A DNA stretch of 64,000 nt from Mesorhizobium jarvisii (GTDB lineage Bacteria; Pseudomonadota; Alphaproteobacteria; Rhizobiales; Rhizobiaceae): the NCBI RefSeq assembly GCF_003601985.1, contig NZ_QZXA01000002.1, forward strand, positions 1 to 64,000. Reading direction: 5' to 3'. Shown here piece after piece: positions 8,352 to 16,469 of this stretch. Position 1 is the stretch's first letter. Every line of letters begins with the position of its first letter. The position numbers were made by a program, and so were the translations under genes. Under the pieces are notes generated by a model. It was not told the DNA's origin, did not search any database, and worked only from the letters and a program-made list of their open reading frames with translations.

Positions 8352-9360
8352 TATGACACGCCGGCAGGCCCTGCTGCTCACCCTTGCCAGCGGTCTTCCG
8401 CTGATCGCTGGAGCGAGCCACGTCTTCGCCGCGACGCAAAAAGTCACCGTCGCGCTGGACTGGACTGTCAACACCAACCACATCGGGCTGTTCGTCGCCC
8501 GCGACAAGGGATTTTACCGCGAGGCCGGCCTCGAGGTCGACATTTTACCCTATAGTGACACCGGCGCCGGCACGCTGGTCGCCAACCGCGTTGCCGACTT
8601 CGGCATCAACGGCACCATCAGCCTGTTCAGCCAGAAGACCGGCGGGGCCGACTTGAAGGCCGTCTACGCCGTGGTGCAGTCCGAAACCGGCCGCGTGGTC
8701 TTCAATGCGGCGCGCAGCGAGATAAAAAGTCCCAGGGATCTTGACGGCCTGACCTATGGCGGTTTCGGCAGCGCCTGGGAAAACGCACTGATCTCGACCA
8801 TCATCCGCCACGACGGCGGCAAGGGCAATTTCGAAACGGTGACGCTCGGCACTTCCGCCTATGAAGCGCTGGCCAATGGCTCGGTCGACTTCACGCTCGA
8901 GGTCTCGACCTGGGAGGGCGTCGAGGCCGAACTCAAGGGCGTCAAGCAGCGGAGCTTCGTCTATGCCGACTACGGCGTGCCGGACGAGCACACGACGCTG
9001 ATCTCGTCGAGCGAAGCCTATCTCAAGGCAAACCCGGCATTAGCGTCGGCCTTTATCCAGGCAACGCGGCGCGGCTATCAGTTCACCGTCGATCATCCGG
9101 CCGAAGCCGCCGCGCTGCTGATCGCCGGCAACAAGGACGCCTTGACCAATCCGGCATTGATCGAAGCATCGCTCAAGGCGTTGATCGACGGACACTATCT
9201 GCGCGCGGAGAACGGCGCCATCGGTACGATGGATCCGGCCAAGATGGACGCCATCGGCGACTATCTCTTCAAAGCGGGCATTTTGCGCGACGCGGATGGT
9301 AAGGTTCTGACGCAGCACCCTGATTTTGCAGGGTATTTCAGCAATTCAGCTCTGGGGTAA
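8344..9360 (+). CDS. thiY: ThiY, HMP-binding periplasmic protein (NMT1/THI5-like)
   Basis: This 338-residue solute-binding protein starts MTDMTRRQALLLTLASGLPL with a Tat-like twin-arginine (RRQ) signal and processing near SHVFAA. The mature part opens with VTVALDWTVNTNHIGLFVAR, the NMT1/THI5-like hallmark, and continues GFYREAGLEVDILPY and GTISLFSQ. It captures formylaminopyrimidine or HMP in the periplasm for ThiXZ. AAGGA lies seven bases before the ATG at 8,344; an ATG at 8,338 is also in frame. It is the last gene of the operon, and no strong terminator hairpin is seen in the 120 bp that follow. Confidence 0.9.
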   Translation: MTDMTRRQALLLTLASGLPLIAGASHVFAATQKVTVALDWTVNTNHIGLFVARDKGFYREAGLEVDILPYSDTGAGTLVANRVADFGINGTISLFSQKTGGADLKAVYAVVQSETGRVVFNAARSEIKSPRDLDGLTYGGFGSAWENALISTIIRHDGGKGNFETVTLGTSAYEALANGSVDFTLEVSTWEGVEAELKGVKQRSFVYADYGVPDEHTTLISSSEAYLKANPALASAFIQATRRGYQFTVDHPAEAAALLIAGNKDALTNPALIEASLKALIDGHYLRAENGAIGTMDPAKMDAIGDYLFKAGILRDADGKVLTQHPDFAGYFSNSALG

Positions 9361-9483
9361 GGTGCGTCGGTCTGCCTTTCGCGCCTCGAGGGAATGGCTG
9401 GCTAGCCAAAGGCGCTCGGTTGGCGTGAAAGCTTCCCATCGTTCAAAGCTTTTCAACGCGTCATCTGGCAGCGTTCTCGAACC

Positions 9484-12400
9484 TTACTTCGCGCCAAGGC
9501 TCAGCGCCTTCTTGCGGTCGGCCTCGGCGCGCTTGTGGTTGCCCTTGGCTTCCCACGCCTGCCTTCGCGCGTTGTAGGCGGTGGCGAAATCCGGTTGGAG
9601 CTTTATCGCGTGGCTCAAATCGGCGATGGCGCCGTCATAGTCCGCCCTGCTGGTCCGGATCACGCCTCGGCCCAAATAAGCAAAGGGGTTTCCGTGATCG
9701 AGGCTGAGTGCCTTTTCGAAATCGCGCAACGCAGCGACGTCCTCATGCCTGCCCATCCATATGAGTCCCCGATTGGCATAGACCCTTGCGTCCGAGGTGT
9801 TGAGACTGATGGCCATGTTGTAGTCCGCGAGCGCCCCGTCGTAATCGCCTTGGAAACCGAGGTTCTGGCCGCGGTCGTAATAGGTCTCGGCAAGATTCGG
9901 ATTGAGCGTAATCGCCTGGCTGTAATCGGCGACCGCATGCGCGTAATCGCTCTTGGCCTCCCAGGCCACTGCTCGGGCTAGATAGGCGTCGTGGAATGCA
10001 GGAAAGAATGAAATCGCCTTGCCATACAGGGCTATGGCGCCGTCATAGTCGTCCTTGCCATACAGCGCTCGACCCTTGTTGAAGGTCTGTGCGGCCAGCG
10101 AAGTCCAACTCGGCCTGGTCGCTTGCTCGCCAGCCCGGCCAACGGCTTGGCCCGGCATGTTCGATGCGTTGGCTTCGTCCCTTGCAAGCATCGCCAATTC
10201 GCGACCCTTGCGGGCGAGGGCCATCTTTGGATCGAGCTTCAGCGCTTGGTCCAGGTCGGCAATCGCCGGGTCGTAGTCGCCCTTGGTGAACCAGACAGCG
10301 CCACGTGCAAAATAAGCCGGCGCATATTGCGGGTTGAGTTCGATCACGCGGCTGTAGTCGGCGATGGCACGATCCAGTTCGTTCTTGTTTGTCCACGCGA
10401 CGGCGCGGCCGATGTAGGCGTCTGAATGGCCGGGATAGAGTTTGATCACCTCGCCGAAGTCGGTGATGGCTGCGTCGTACATGCCCTTCTCGACAAACGA
10501 CAGACCGCGGCCGACATAGGCCGAGGCCTTTCTTGGATCGAGCGCAATCGCCTTGCTGTATTCGGCGATGGCGCGATCGAATTTGCCTTTGTCGTAGAAG
10601 GCGTCGCCGCGGTCGATGAAAGCCTTGAGGTCCTTTGGGGCCGGGCCTACGGCGTCCGGCGCGGCGCCACCCTCTGCCAGCGCAGCCACCGTCGCTTTGC
10701 GCGCAACCGTATAGTCTGGATTGCTAGGGCTGAGCTTTATGGCTTGATCGAAGTCGTCAATCGCCTTCGAATAGTCCTTGCCGTCGGCCCACGCCATGCC
10801 GCGCCCGTAATAGCTTGCATCATCCTTCGGATCGATCCCGATCGCCACCGAATAAGCAGCGATTGCGCTTCCTGCGTCGCCCTTGGCATGCTGAGCCATG
10901 CCTTTGCAGTAAAATGCGTCGCGCGCCTTTGGATCGAGCGCGGCGGCTCGGTCGCAATCGGCGAGAGCACCATCGATGTCCCCAAGGGTGATCTTAGCGA
11001 GGCCAAGGCGAAAATGCGCCGCGGCAAAATTGGGGGCGCGTTCGATGGCCTGGCCGTAGTCGGCGATCGCCTGCTGGTAGGCGCGTTTGGCAGCCCAGGC
11101 CTTGCCGCGGCCGAAATAGGCGAACCGGTTGTCCGGGTCGAGCGCGATCGCGTGGTTGTAGGCGCCGATGGCCTGATCGTACTTGCCCATGTCCAGGAAC
11201 GCATCGCCGCCAAGGATCGCTTCCAGGGCCTGCGGGTCGTTCGCCTCCAGGGCCTTCGCGGCCAGCGTGTCCTGCGTGGCCGTTACATCGGCAACGACGG
11301 CTCGCGGCGTCGGCTGTAGGGTGTCCGGCAATGGTGGCGGTTTGCTGTGGTTACCCGCAACCTGTTCACTGCAGCCTCCCGTCCATTTTGGATCGAGTTT
11401 GGCGGCGCGACGGCAATCCGCCGCTGCACCGACCATATCGCCCTTCAGTGTCCTGGCACCGGCCCGGCTGAAATAGGCTTCGGCGCTCTCGGGATCCAGG
11501 TTGATCGCCTTGTCGAGATCGAGAAGTGCGCCTTCGATGCCATATTTTGCAAGCCGCGCCTCGGCGCGCTCGAGCAGGATTTTTGCGGCTGCCGGGTCCT
11601 TCCCTGTGGCAACCGACGGAGCTGTTTCGCCTGGGGCGTGTTCGCTGCAAGAGCCTGCGCGCTTCGGGTCGAGTTCGATGGCGCGCCGGCAGTCCGTGGC
11701 GGCAATGGCGTAATTTCCCTGGGATGCCTCGGCAAGCGCCCGGTCGTAAAAGGCCTCGGCGTTGTAAGGATCCAGCTGGATCGCAAAGCTGAATGAGTCT
11801 ACCGCGCCTCCGACGTCGCCTTGCATCTGCTGCTCCAGCCCCCGTTTGAGATTCCAGGCAACGAGTTCGGAATGATCCTCTTTGGGGTATAGTTGCAGCG
11901 GCTCGTAAACCGGGGACGCGGCAGGCTTGGGTGTCTGTGGCACAGCCGGCGCCTTCGCGCCCACCGGCCCTGTGTCGCAGCCACCTGCCTTTTTCGGATC
12001 GAGCTCGATGGCCTTTCGGCAATCGGCGGCACCGCCGGTGGCGTCGCCGCTGCGGGTGCGCACCAGGGAGCGACCGAAATAGGCCCTGGCATAGTCTGCA
12101 TCAAGAGCGATCGCTCTGTCGAAATCGGCTATGGCGCGATCGTTGTTGCCCTTGCTTGCCCACGCGACGGCTCGGTAATAGTAACCGTCGATACCAGCGG
12201 CATCGAGTTCGACTGCCTTGCTGGTGTCGGAAATCGCGCGAATCCAATCGTTCTTGCCAAGCCAGGCGGCACCGCGGTTGGCATAGGCGTCGGCGTTCTC
12301 GGGATCGAGGCCCAGCGCCACGTCATAATCGGCGATGGCGGGATCGAATTCACCCTTGGCGGCGCGGGCAATGCCGCGGTTGATGTAGACGATCGCGTCC

Positions 12401-13041
12401 TGCGGATCGATGCGGATCGCCTCGTCATATTCGGCGACGGCGCGCACCAGGTCATTCTTCCTGTCCCAGGCGATCCCGAGGCCGGCATGCGCCTTGCCGT
12501 TGCTGGGATCGGCCTCGATCGCCTGCTGAAAATCGAGAATGGCCGCGTCGGTCTTGCCTTTGCGCAGGAAGGCAGCGCCGCGGCTGGAATAAGCATCGCT
12601 GGACGACGGCTCCAGGCTGATGGCGGCGTTGAAATCCGCGATAGCCCGGTCGTTGTCTCCCTTGTCGTACCAATCGGCTCCGCGGTTGAAGTATGGCGAG
12701 GCCTGTTTTGGATCGAGCGCAATCGCCTCACTGTAGTCCGCGATCGCCCGATCTTGATCCTGCCTGTCGTCCCAGGCGATGCCTCGATAGAAGTAGGCCA
12801 CGACGCGGATGCGCGTCACCTCCGTGGTGTCCTTGGCAATCGGGGTGCAGGCGGCGATGCGCTTGTCCGGCTCGATGTCCTTGCCGATGCAGGTAGCATA
12901 ATCCTTCTCTGCCGCGAGCGCCGATACGTTCAGCGCAAGAACGACAGCAAGCCCAGCCAATAGCCGGCTGGGCGAAAGCTTCATCGGCACACGCAATCCG
13001 ATCGCGGCTGCGGACAATCCCACACCTTTCCAGCTCGTCAT
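9484..13041 (-). CDS. Giant exported tetratricopeptide-repeat protein
   Basis: This 1185-residue protein has an N-terminal signal (MKLSPSRLLAGLAVVLALNV, cleaved after SALA) and then roughly 25 TPR units of the form 'kgDyDrAIADYd.AI.LDP..a.aY..RG.aw'. Several units end in DCRRAIELDPKRAGSC-type sequence with a cysteine, each followed by a Pro/Ala-rich linker, giving three or four TPR blocks. It is probably a periplasmic or outer-envelope scaffold. The ATG at 13,041 is chosen because GGGGGAGGA precedes it; an internal ATG at 12,984 would place the signal peptide directly at the N-terminus. TPRs mediate protein-protein contacts; no enzymatic domain is seen. It is monocistronic. Confidence 0.85.
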   Translation of the reverse strand: MTSWKGVGLSAAAIGLRVPMKLSPSRLLAGLAVVLALNVSALAAEKDYATCIGKDIEPDKRIAACTPIAKDTTEVTRIRVVAYFYRGIAWDDRQDQDRAIADYSEAIALDPKQASPYFNRGADWYDKGDNDRAIADFNAAISLEPSSSDAYSSRGAAFLRKGKTDAAILDFQQAIEADPSNGKAHAGLGIAWDRKNDLVRAVAEYDEAIRIDPQDAIVYINRGIARAAKGEFDPAIADYDVALGLDPENADAYANRGAAWLGKNDWIRAISDTSKAVELDAAGIDGYYYRAVAWASKGNNDRAIADFDRAIALDADYARAYFGRSLVRTRSGDATGGAADCRKAIELDPKKAGGCDTGPVGAKAPAVPQTPKPAASPVYEPLQLYPKEDHSELVAWNLKRGLEQQMQGDVGGAVDSFSFAIQLDPYNAEAFYDRALAEASQGNYAIAATDCRRAIELDPKRAGSCSEHAPGETAPSVATGKDPAAAKILLERAEARLAKYGIEGALLDLDKAINLDPESAEAYFSRAGARTLKGDMVGAAADCRRAAKLDPKWTGGCSEQVAGNHSKPPPLPDTLQPTPRAVVADVTATQDTLAAKALEANDPQALEAILGGDAFLDMGKYDQAIGAYNHAIALDPDNRFAYFGRGKAWAAKRAYQQAIADYGQAIERAPNFAAAHFRLGLAKITLGDIDGALADCDRAAALDPKARDAFYCKGMAQHAKGDAGSAIAAYSVAIGIDPKDDASYYGRGMAWADGKDYSKAIDDFDQAIKLSPSNPDYTVARKATVAALAEGGAAPDAVGPAPKDLKAFIDRGDAFYDKGKFDRAIAEYSKAIALDPRKASAYVGRGLSFVEKGMYDAAITDFGEVIKLYPGHSDAYIGRAVAWTNKNELDRAIADYSRVIELNPQYAPAYFARGAVWFTKGDYDPAIADLDQALKLDPKMALARKGRELAMLARDEANASNMPGQAVGRAGEQATRPSWTSLAAQTFNKGRALYGKDDYDGAIALYGKAISFFPAFHDAYLARAVAWEAKSDYAHAVADYSQAITLNPNLAETYYDRGQNLGFQGDYDGALADYNMAISLNTSDARVYANRGLIWMGRHEDVAALRDFEKALSLDHGNPFAYLGRGVIRTSRADYDGAIADLSHAIKLQPDFATAYNARRQAWEAKGNHKRAEADRKKALSLGAK

Positions 13042-13233
13042 ATTGCTGGTCCTCCCCCGAAAAACCTTGGTCCGCCTCAACGGTTAATCCATGTATTGTT
13101 CCTTATTTGTTCCAAAAATGCAAGCATAAATTGTAGGCCCGCGCCGACACTGCCTGAACCTGATCTCGCGCCTGACGCGAACCCGATTTGATGCCGATCC
13201 GATCTTCCCGGTTAACCGCCCGGCAATGGTTGC

Positions 13234-13959
13234 GTGCAATGGTCCCTTCGAGGGATCATTGGGGTGTTTGCGTTGCTCACGTCAAAAAGTGAAGCGTTTT
13301 CGCATAGTAATGAGGGCGGATTTTTCTCCGCCGCGCGAAGGCGTGACATACTGGTCGACCTGCGCGAAGGCTTCTTTCGCCTCTGTGCCCTGGCCTGCGC
13401 GGGGCTGTTCGTCTATCGCGGCGTGTCCCAGCTCGTGGAGGACCCGACCCGGCTCAACGCCGCGCTGGTGGCGATTTCCGAGATACTCACGTTCACCTGG
13501 CTGCTTCTGTCGCGGCGTCCGGTGACGCGTGATTGGAATCCGCTTACGGTCATCGTCTCCGTGACCGCCAGTTTCGGGGTTGCGCTGATCAGCCTCCAGC
13601 CCGGCATAGCGCTTGTTCCGGTCTATTTCGCCGCGCCGCTGCAGTTCGTTGCGCTGTTGTTTGTCATCTGGGGCAAGATATCGCTTGGCCGTTCCTTTGC
13701 CATCCTGCCTGCCAATCGCGGCGTGATGACGGGCGGTGCCTACCGGATTGTGCGGCACCCGATCTATGCCGGCTACCTTGCCGGCCATGTGCTCTATCTG
13801 CTGTCGGCCTTTTCCTTCCACAACCTCGCGGTCTATGCGGTCATCACCTATATGCAGCTGTATCGTATCCTGCGCGAGGAGGCTCTGCTGGCCGCCGAGC
13901 CGGAGTATCGCGCTTACATGGAACGTGTGCGCTACAGGCTGTTCTACCGCCTATTCTGA
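13234..13959 (+). CDS. Isoprenylcysteine/phospholipid carboxyl-methyltransferase-like protein
   Basis: This membrane protein of about 241 residues has four to five helices and the C-terminal SAM-binding signature of the ICMT/PEMT group: GAYRIVRHPIYAGYLAGH, then REEALLAAEPEYRAYMERVR. In bacteria this family methylates lipids or small hydrophobic acceptors at the membrane; the substrate is not readable. The start is uncertain: 13,234 is a GTG, and the first 35 residues are poorly conserved in character. The coding body is convincing from about 13,350 onward. The preceding 190 bp contain the divergent promoter region shared with the TPR protein gene. Confidence 0.75.
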   Translation: MQWSLRGIIGVFALLTSKSEAFSHSNEGGFFSAARRRDILVDLREGFFRLCALACAGLFVYRGVSQLVEDPTRLNAALVAISEILTFTWLLLSRRPVTRDWNPLTVIVSVTASFGVALISLQPGIALVPVYFAAPLQFVALLFVIWGKISLGRSFAILPANRGVMTGGAYRIVRHPIYAGYLAGHVLYLLSAFSFHNLAVYAVITYMQLYRILREEALLAAEPEYRAYMERVRYRLFYRLF

Positions 13960-14486
13960 GGGCAGACTGTCGAAAGGCCGAGTGGCGTTTGGCTTGTGGC
14001 CTGCCGCGTATGTTAATAGCTGTTCGCCGTTTCTCAGAAACGCCAACCTGCCCATCTCGTTGTTTTTGGCAAGTTCCCAAGGGAAGCGCTACGCGCCTTT
14101 CCCGCGACAACCGGTTCCAGATTTCCTGGAACTGCCTCAAGCCTGTGACGGCCTGGTTTTCCAACGCCGCCCGCTGGGTTCTGCGCTGCGAGCACAACCA
14201 TCGTGGCCGATGTCCAATCATCACGATATGCGCTGGGCGTCAGCAATATGGAATCGAGTTTCTTTCCGCGCGATAAAGGTATATCGACGATTATCGTTCT
14301 CGATTTGGAATATTTTTTACATATGTATTATAGTTTTATCACTCTTATAATATATGCATTTCATCAATAAATACCATCATCTGCGTAAGTATGCGCCGAA
14401 TGAAACTGAATCTCACCTGCGGCGTAGCTGAATGTGCAGTCGGCTGTGCGCCGGCTGTCATAGGGCAACGACAACAGGAGAGTGTT
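13960..14486. other. Intergenic stretch with AT-rich island
   Basis: No gene is supported in these 527 bp. The first 300 bp are ordinary GC-rich sequence. Positions about 14,270-14,390 are strikingly AT-rich for this genome and contain an inverted repeat, TATTATA (14,326-14,332) with TATAATA (14,346-14,352). The island sits 100-200 bp before the glycine-rich protein gene and is a plausible promoter or nucleoid-protein binding region. Confidence 0.6.
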
Positions 14487-15116
14487 ATGGCTTTCACCAT
14501 CAAGACAGTCGCCAATGTGTTGGCGGGTAGTGCAATGGTCCTCGTCCTTTCCATGCCCGCAAGCGCGGCTGGGCTCGGCGTCGGCGCCTCGGTGGGCGGC
14601 AGTGGCGGTATCAATGCCGGCGTCGGCGCCTCGGTTGGTGGTAGCGGTGGCGTCAACGCCGGCGTCGGCGCTTCTGTCGGCGGCGGCGGTGGCATCAATG
14701 CCGGGGCCGGTGCCAATGTCGGCGGCTCTAACGGCGCCAGTGCCGGGCTCGGTGCTTCCGTCGGGGGCAGCAACGGCATCAATGCCGGAGCGGGTGCCAA
14801 TGTTGGCGGCACGGGCGGCGTCACCGCCGGGCTGGGCACTAATGTCGGTGGCGCTGGCGGCGTCACCGCCGGCCTCGGCGCCAATGTCGGTGGCACCAGC
14901 GGCGTCGGCGTCGGCTTGGGTATTGGTGGCGGAACCAATCCCAGCAATCCCTCGAACCCCAGCAATCCCAGCCATCCGAGCCTGCCGGGTGTCGTGGCGC
15001 AGATGTCCAGCAGCCAGGTTGCGCGCATGAAGAAGCGTTGTGTCGACGTGCTCGGCAGCGAAGGCACCTATGATCGCGACCTGCGTCAGCTTTGCCTGTT
15101 GATCGCCCGTCGCTGA
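14487..15116 (+). CDS. Exported glycine-rich 14-residue-repeat protein
   Basis: This 209-residue protein has a signal peptide (MAFTIKTVANVLAGSAMVLV...ASA), then about eight tandem 14-residue repeats of consensus GxGA(S/N)VGGxxGxxA. An (NPS)n/HPS linker and a charged C-terminal module of about 45 residues follow (QMSSSQVARMKKRCVDVLGS...RDLRQLCLLIARR, two cysteines). The regular Gly/Ala/Val periodicity suggests an extended beta or polyglycine-like surface structure. The ATG at 14,487 is supported by GGAG nine bases upstream. The repeats also repeat at DNA level, so copy number may vary between strains. Function is unknown. A perfect hairpin follows at 15,173. Confidence 0.8.
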   Translation: MAFTIKTVANVLAGSAMVLVLSMPASAAGLGVGASVGGSGGINAGVGASVGGSGGVNAGVGASVGGGGGINAGAGANVGGSNGASAGLGASVGGSNGINAGAGANVGGTGGVTAGLGTNVGGAGGVTAGLGANVGGTSGVGVGLGIGGGTNPSNPSNPSNPSHPSLPGVVAQMSSSQVARMKKRCVDVLGSEGTYDRDLRQLCLLIARR

Positions 15117-15172
15117 AGCCAATGCTGCCAGGGATGGGCCGTGAGGCTTGGCGCCCTGGCTTCCGGCCGGTC

Positions 15173-15199
15173 GGAAGCCCGCCATTCAGGCGGGCTTCC
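15173..15199. terminator. Hairpin terminator after glycine-rich protein
   Basis: A perfect 11-bp stem, GGAAGCCCGCC with GGCGGGCTTCC, closes on the loop ATTCA. There is no long T run after it, but the position 57 bp past a stop codon fits a terminator. Confidence 0.6.
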
Positions 15200-15372
15200 T
15201 GCGTATCGGGCCTTTCAATTCCGACCCTGTATCTATCGGGACGATCGGGTCCTTTCGTTCGCCGGTGGACATTGGGGGCGGAACGGTAAGGCGGCTCGAG
15301 CGTTCTCGTCTTCGAAACACCGTATCAGGCGGTGCTCAAACCGGCGCATCAGCGCCCAAGGGAGCGGGAAAA

Positions 15373-15537
15373 ATGAGCTTAGGCACGATACTCATCATCA
15401 TTCTTGTCATTGCGCTGCTTGGCGGCTTCAGCGGGCTCGGCGGCGGGCCGTTCTATGGAACGGGCTACTACGGCGGCGGCGGGCTCGGGCTTGTCTTGCT
15501 TATCATCATTATCCTTGTCGTGCTGGGGCGCATCTAG
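15373..15537 (+). CDS. DUF3309-type small membrane peptide
   Basis: This 54-residue peptide reads MSLGTILIIILVIALLGGFS, then a Gly/Tyr-rich centre (GLGGGPFYGTGYYGGGG) and a second hydrophobic helix ending VVLGRI. Two membrane segments around a glycine turn is the DUF3309 pattern, common in proteobacteria and of unknown function. GGAGCGGG precedes the ATG at 15,373. It is probably a stress-related inner-membrane peptide, which is a guess from where such genes usually occur rather than from this context. Confidence 0.75.
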   Translation: MSLGTILIIILVIALLGGFSGLGGGPFYGTGYYGGGGLGLVLLIIIILVVLGRI

Positions 15538-15977
15538 CTGCCTGCAAGCAGGATGATCGCAATCTCGTGACCGCGCCGAGGCCGAGGCGCACCGGATTGT
15601 GATGCAAGCAAGCTGGCTTGTGATCCGAAATTCCGCGGGACTCGCGTATGGTGATTTCGGTCCACACCCCCCGTGGAAACAAGAGGAGAGGGTCCCACCC
15701 CTTCATCCTCCTCCAAGGCCCGCCCCGGTATCCCGGAGCGGGCTTTTGCGTTGAAGCCGTGGGAACCGGCTTGCGTCTAGACAGTTGAGCTTGCGGAAGG
15801 CCCGCAACGCTCAGAACGACACTCTGCGAAACTCGCGATGATCTTCACGTCCTGTGGCGGCCCGCGGCCATATCGAGACCTCCACAGCATAGACGCGGTG
15901 ATCGGCATCGCGAAAGCAGAGGCTATCAAGGTGATACGCCGCATCGATCGCGCGGCCTGAACAGAAAGAAGGATTGG
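15538..15977. other. Intergenic stretch with one terminator
   Basis: Apart from the hairpin at 15,718-15,747 these 440 bp hold no supported gene. A 40-codon frame at 15,838-15,960 is open but has no ribosome-binding site or recognisable sequence. The last 20 bp (AGAAAGAAGGATTGG) carry the ribosome-binding site for the FMN-binding protein gene. Confidence 0.5.
15718..15747 (+). terminator. Rho-independent terminator
   Basis: GCCCGC pairs with GCGGGC around an inner CCGG/CCGG, followed by TTTT. It lies in the gap after the DUF3309 peptide gene and would end plus-strand transcripts before the FMN-binding protein gene. Confidence 0.7.
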
Positions 15978-16463
15978 ATGAATATCAAGGAGATGACGCG
16001 ACAGGATTGCGTCGCCCTTTTGAAGGCGCAACGCCTTGGTCGCCTGGCCTGCGTGCGTGACCATAAACCCTATGTGGTACCGGTCCATTTCGCCTTCGGC
16101 GAGAATTCCATTTTCAGTTTCTCGCTTCCCGGCCGGAAAGTCGACTGGATGCGGACCAACCCCCATGTCTGCCTTCAGGTCGACGATGTCGGCGGTGTCG
16201 ATGGCTGGAGGAGCGTCGTGGTGGAAGGCGTGTTCGAGGAATTGCCCAAAGCGCCTGATCCGGATGTCGGCATGACCAGCGCCGAAAGGATGACCGCTCC
16301 CGTCGATGGCGACCGCCAGCTTGCCTGGTCGCTTCTTGCCACGCATGCGAATTGGTGGGAGCCGGGAGCACTGAAGCCCGGCGATGCCCTGGCGCCCTCG
16401 GGCAGCCATCTCTTTTATCAGATCAGGATCGAGGCGCTGTCGGGAAGGCAGGCCTCGTGGTAA
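15978..16463 (+). CDS. Pyridoxamine 5'-phosphate oxidase-like FMN-binding protein
   Basis: This 161-residue protein has the split-barrel flavin-reductase fold (Pyridox_ox_2/NimA-like). It opens MNIKEMTRQDCVALLKAQRL, then GRLACVRDHKPYVVPVHFAF, the first barrel strands around the FMN site, and GRKVDWMRTNPHVCLQVDD. These proteins bind FMN or F420 and often act in stress protection or nitro-group reduction; the substrate is unknown here. AGAAGGA precedes the ATG. The C-terminus includes HLFYQIRIEALSGRQ, as in family members. It is convergent with the histidine-kinase gene, with a gap of six bases. Confidence 0.85.
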   Translation: MNIKEMTRQDCVALLKAQRLGRLACVRDHKPYVVPVHFAFGENSIFSFSLPGRKVDWMRTNPHVCLQVDDVGGVDGWRSVVVEGVFEELPKAPDPDVGMTSAERMTAPVDGDRQLAWSLLATHANWWEPGALKPGDALAPSGSHLFYQIRIEALSGRQASW

Positions 16464-16469
16464 CGGTTC

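Noticed and set aside
14034..14246. A 70-codon minus-strand frame in the gap before the glycine-rich protein gene
   Set aside because: Low-complexity translation without a start signal; the region reads as non-coding.
14580..14940. CRISPR-like periodic DNA in the glycine-rich gene
   Set aside because: The periodicity is 42 bp, fully coding and without unique spacers between constant repeats; it is a tandem protein repeat.
15838..15960. A 40-codon open frame ahead of the FMN-binding protein gene
   Set aside because: No ribosome-binding site, no protein-like pattern and no known family.
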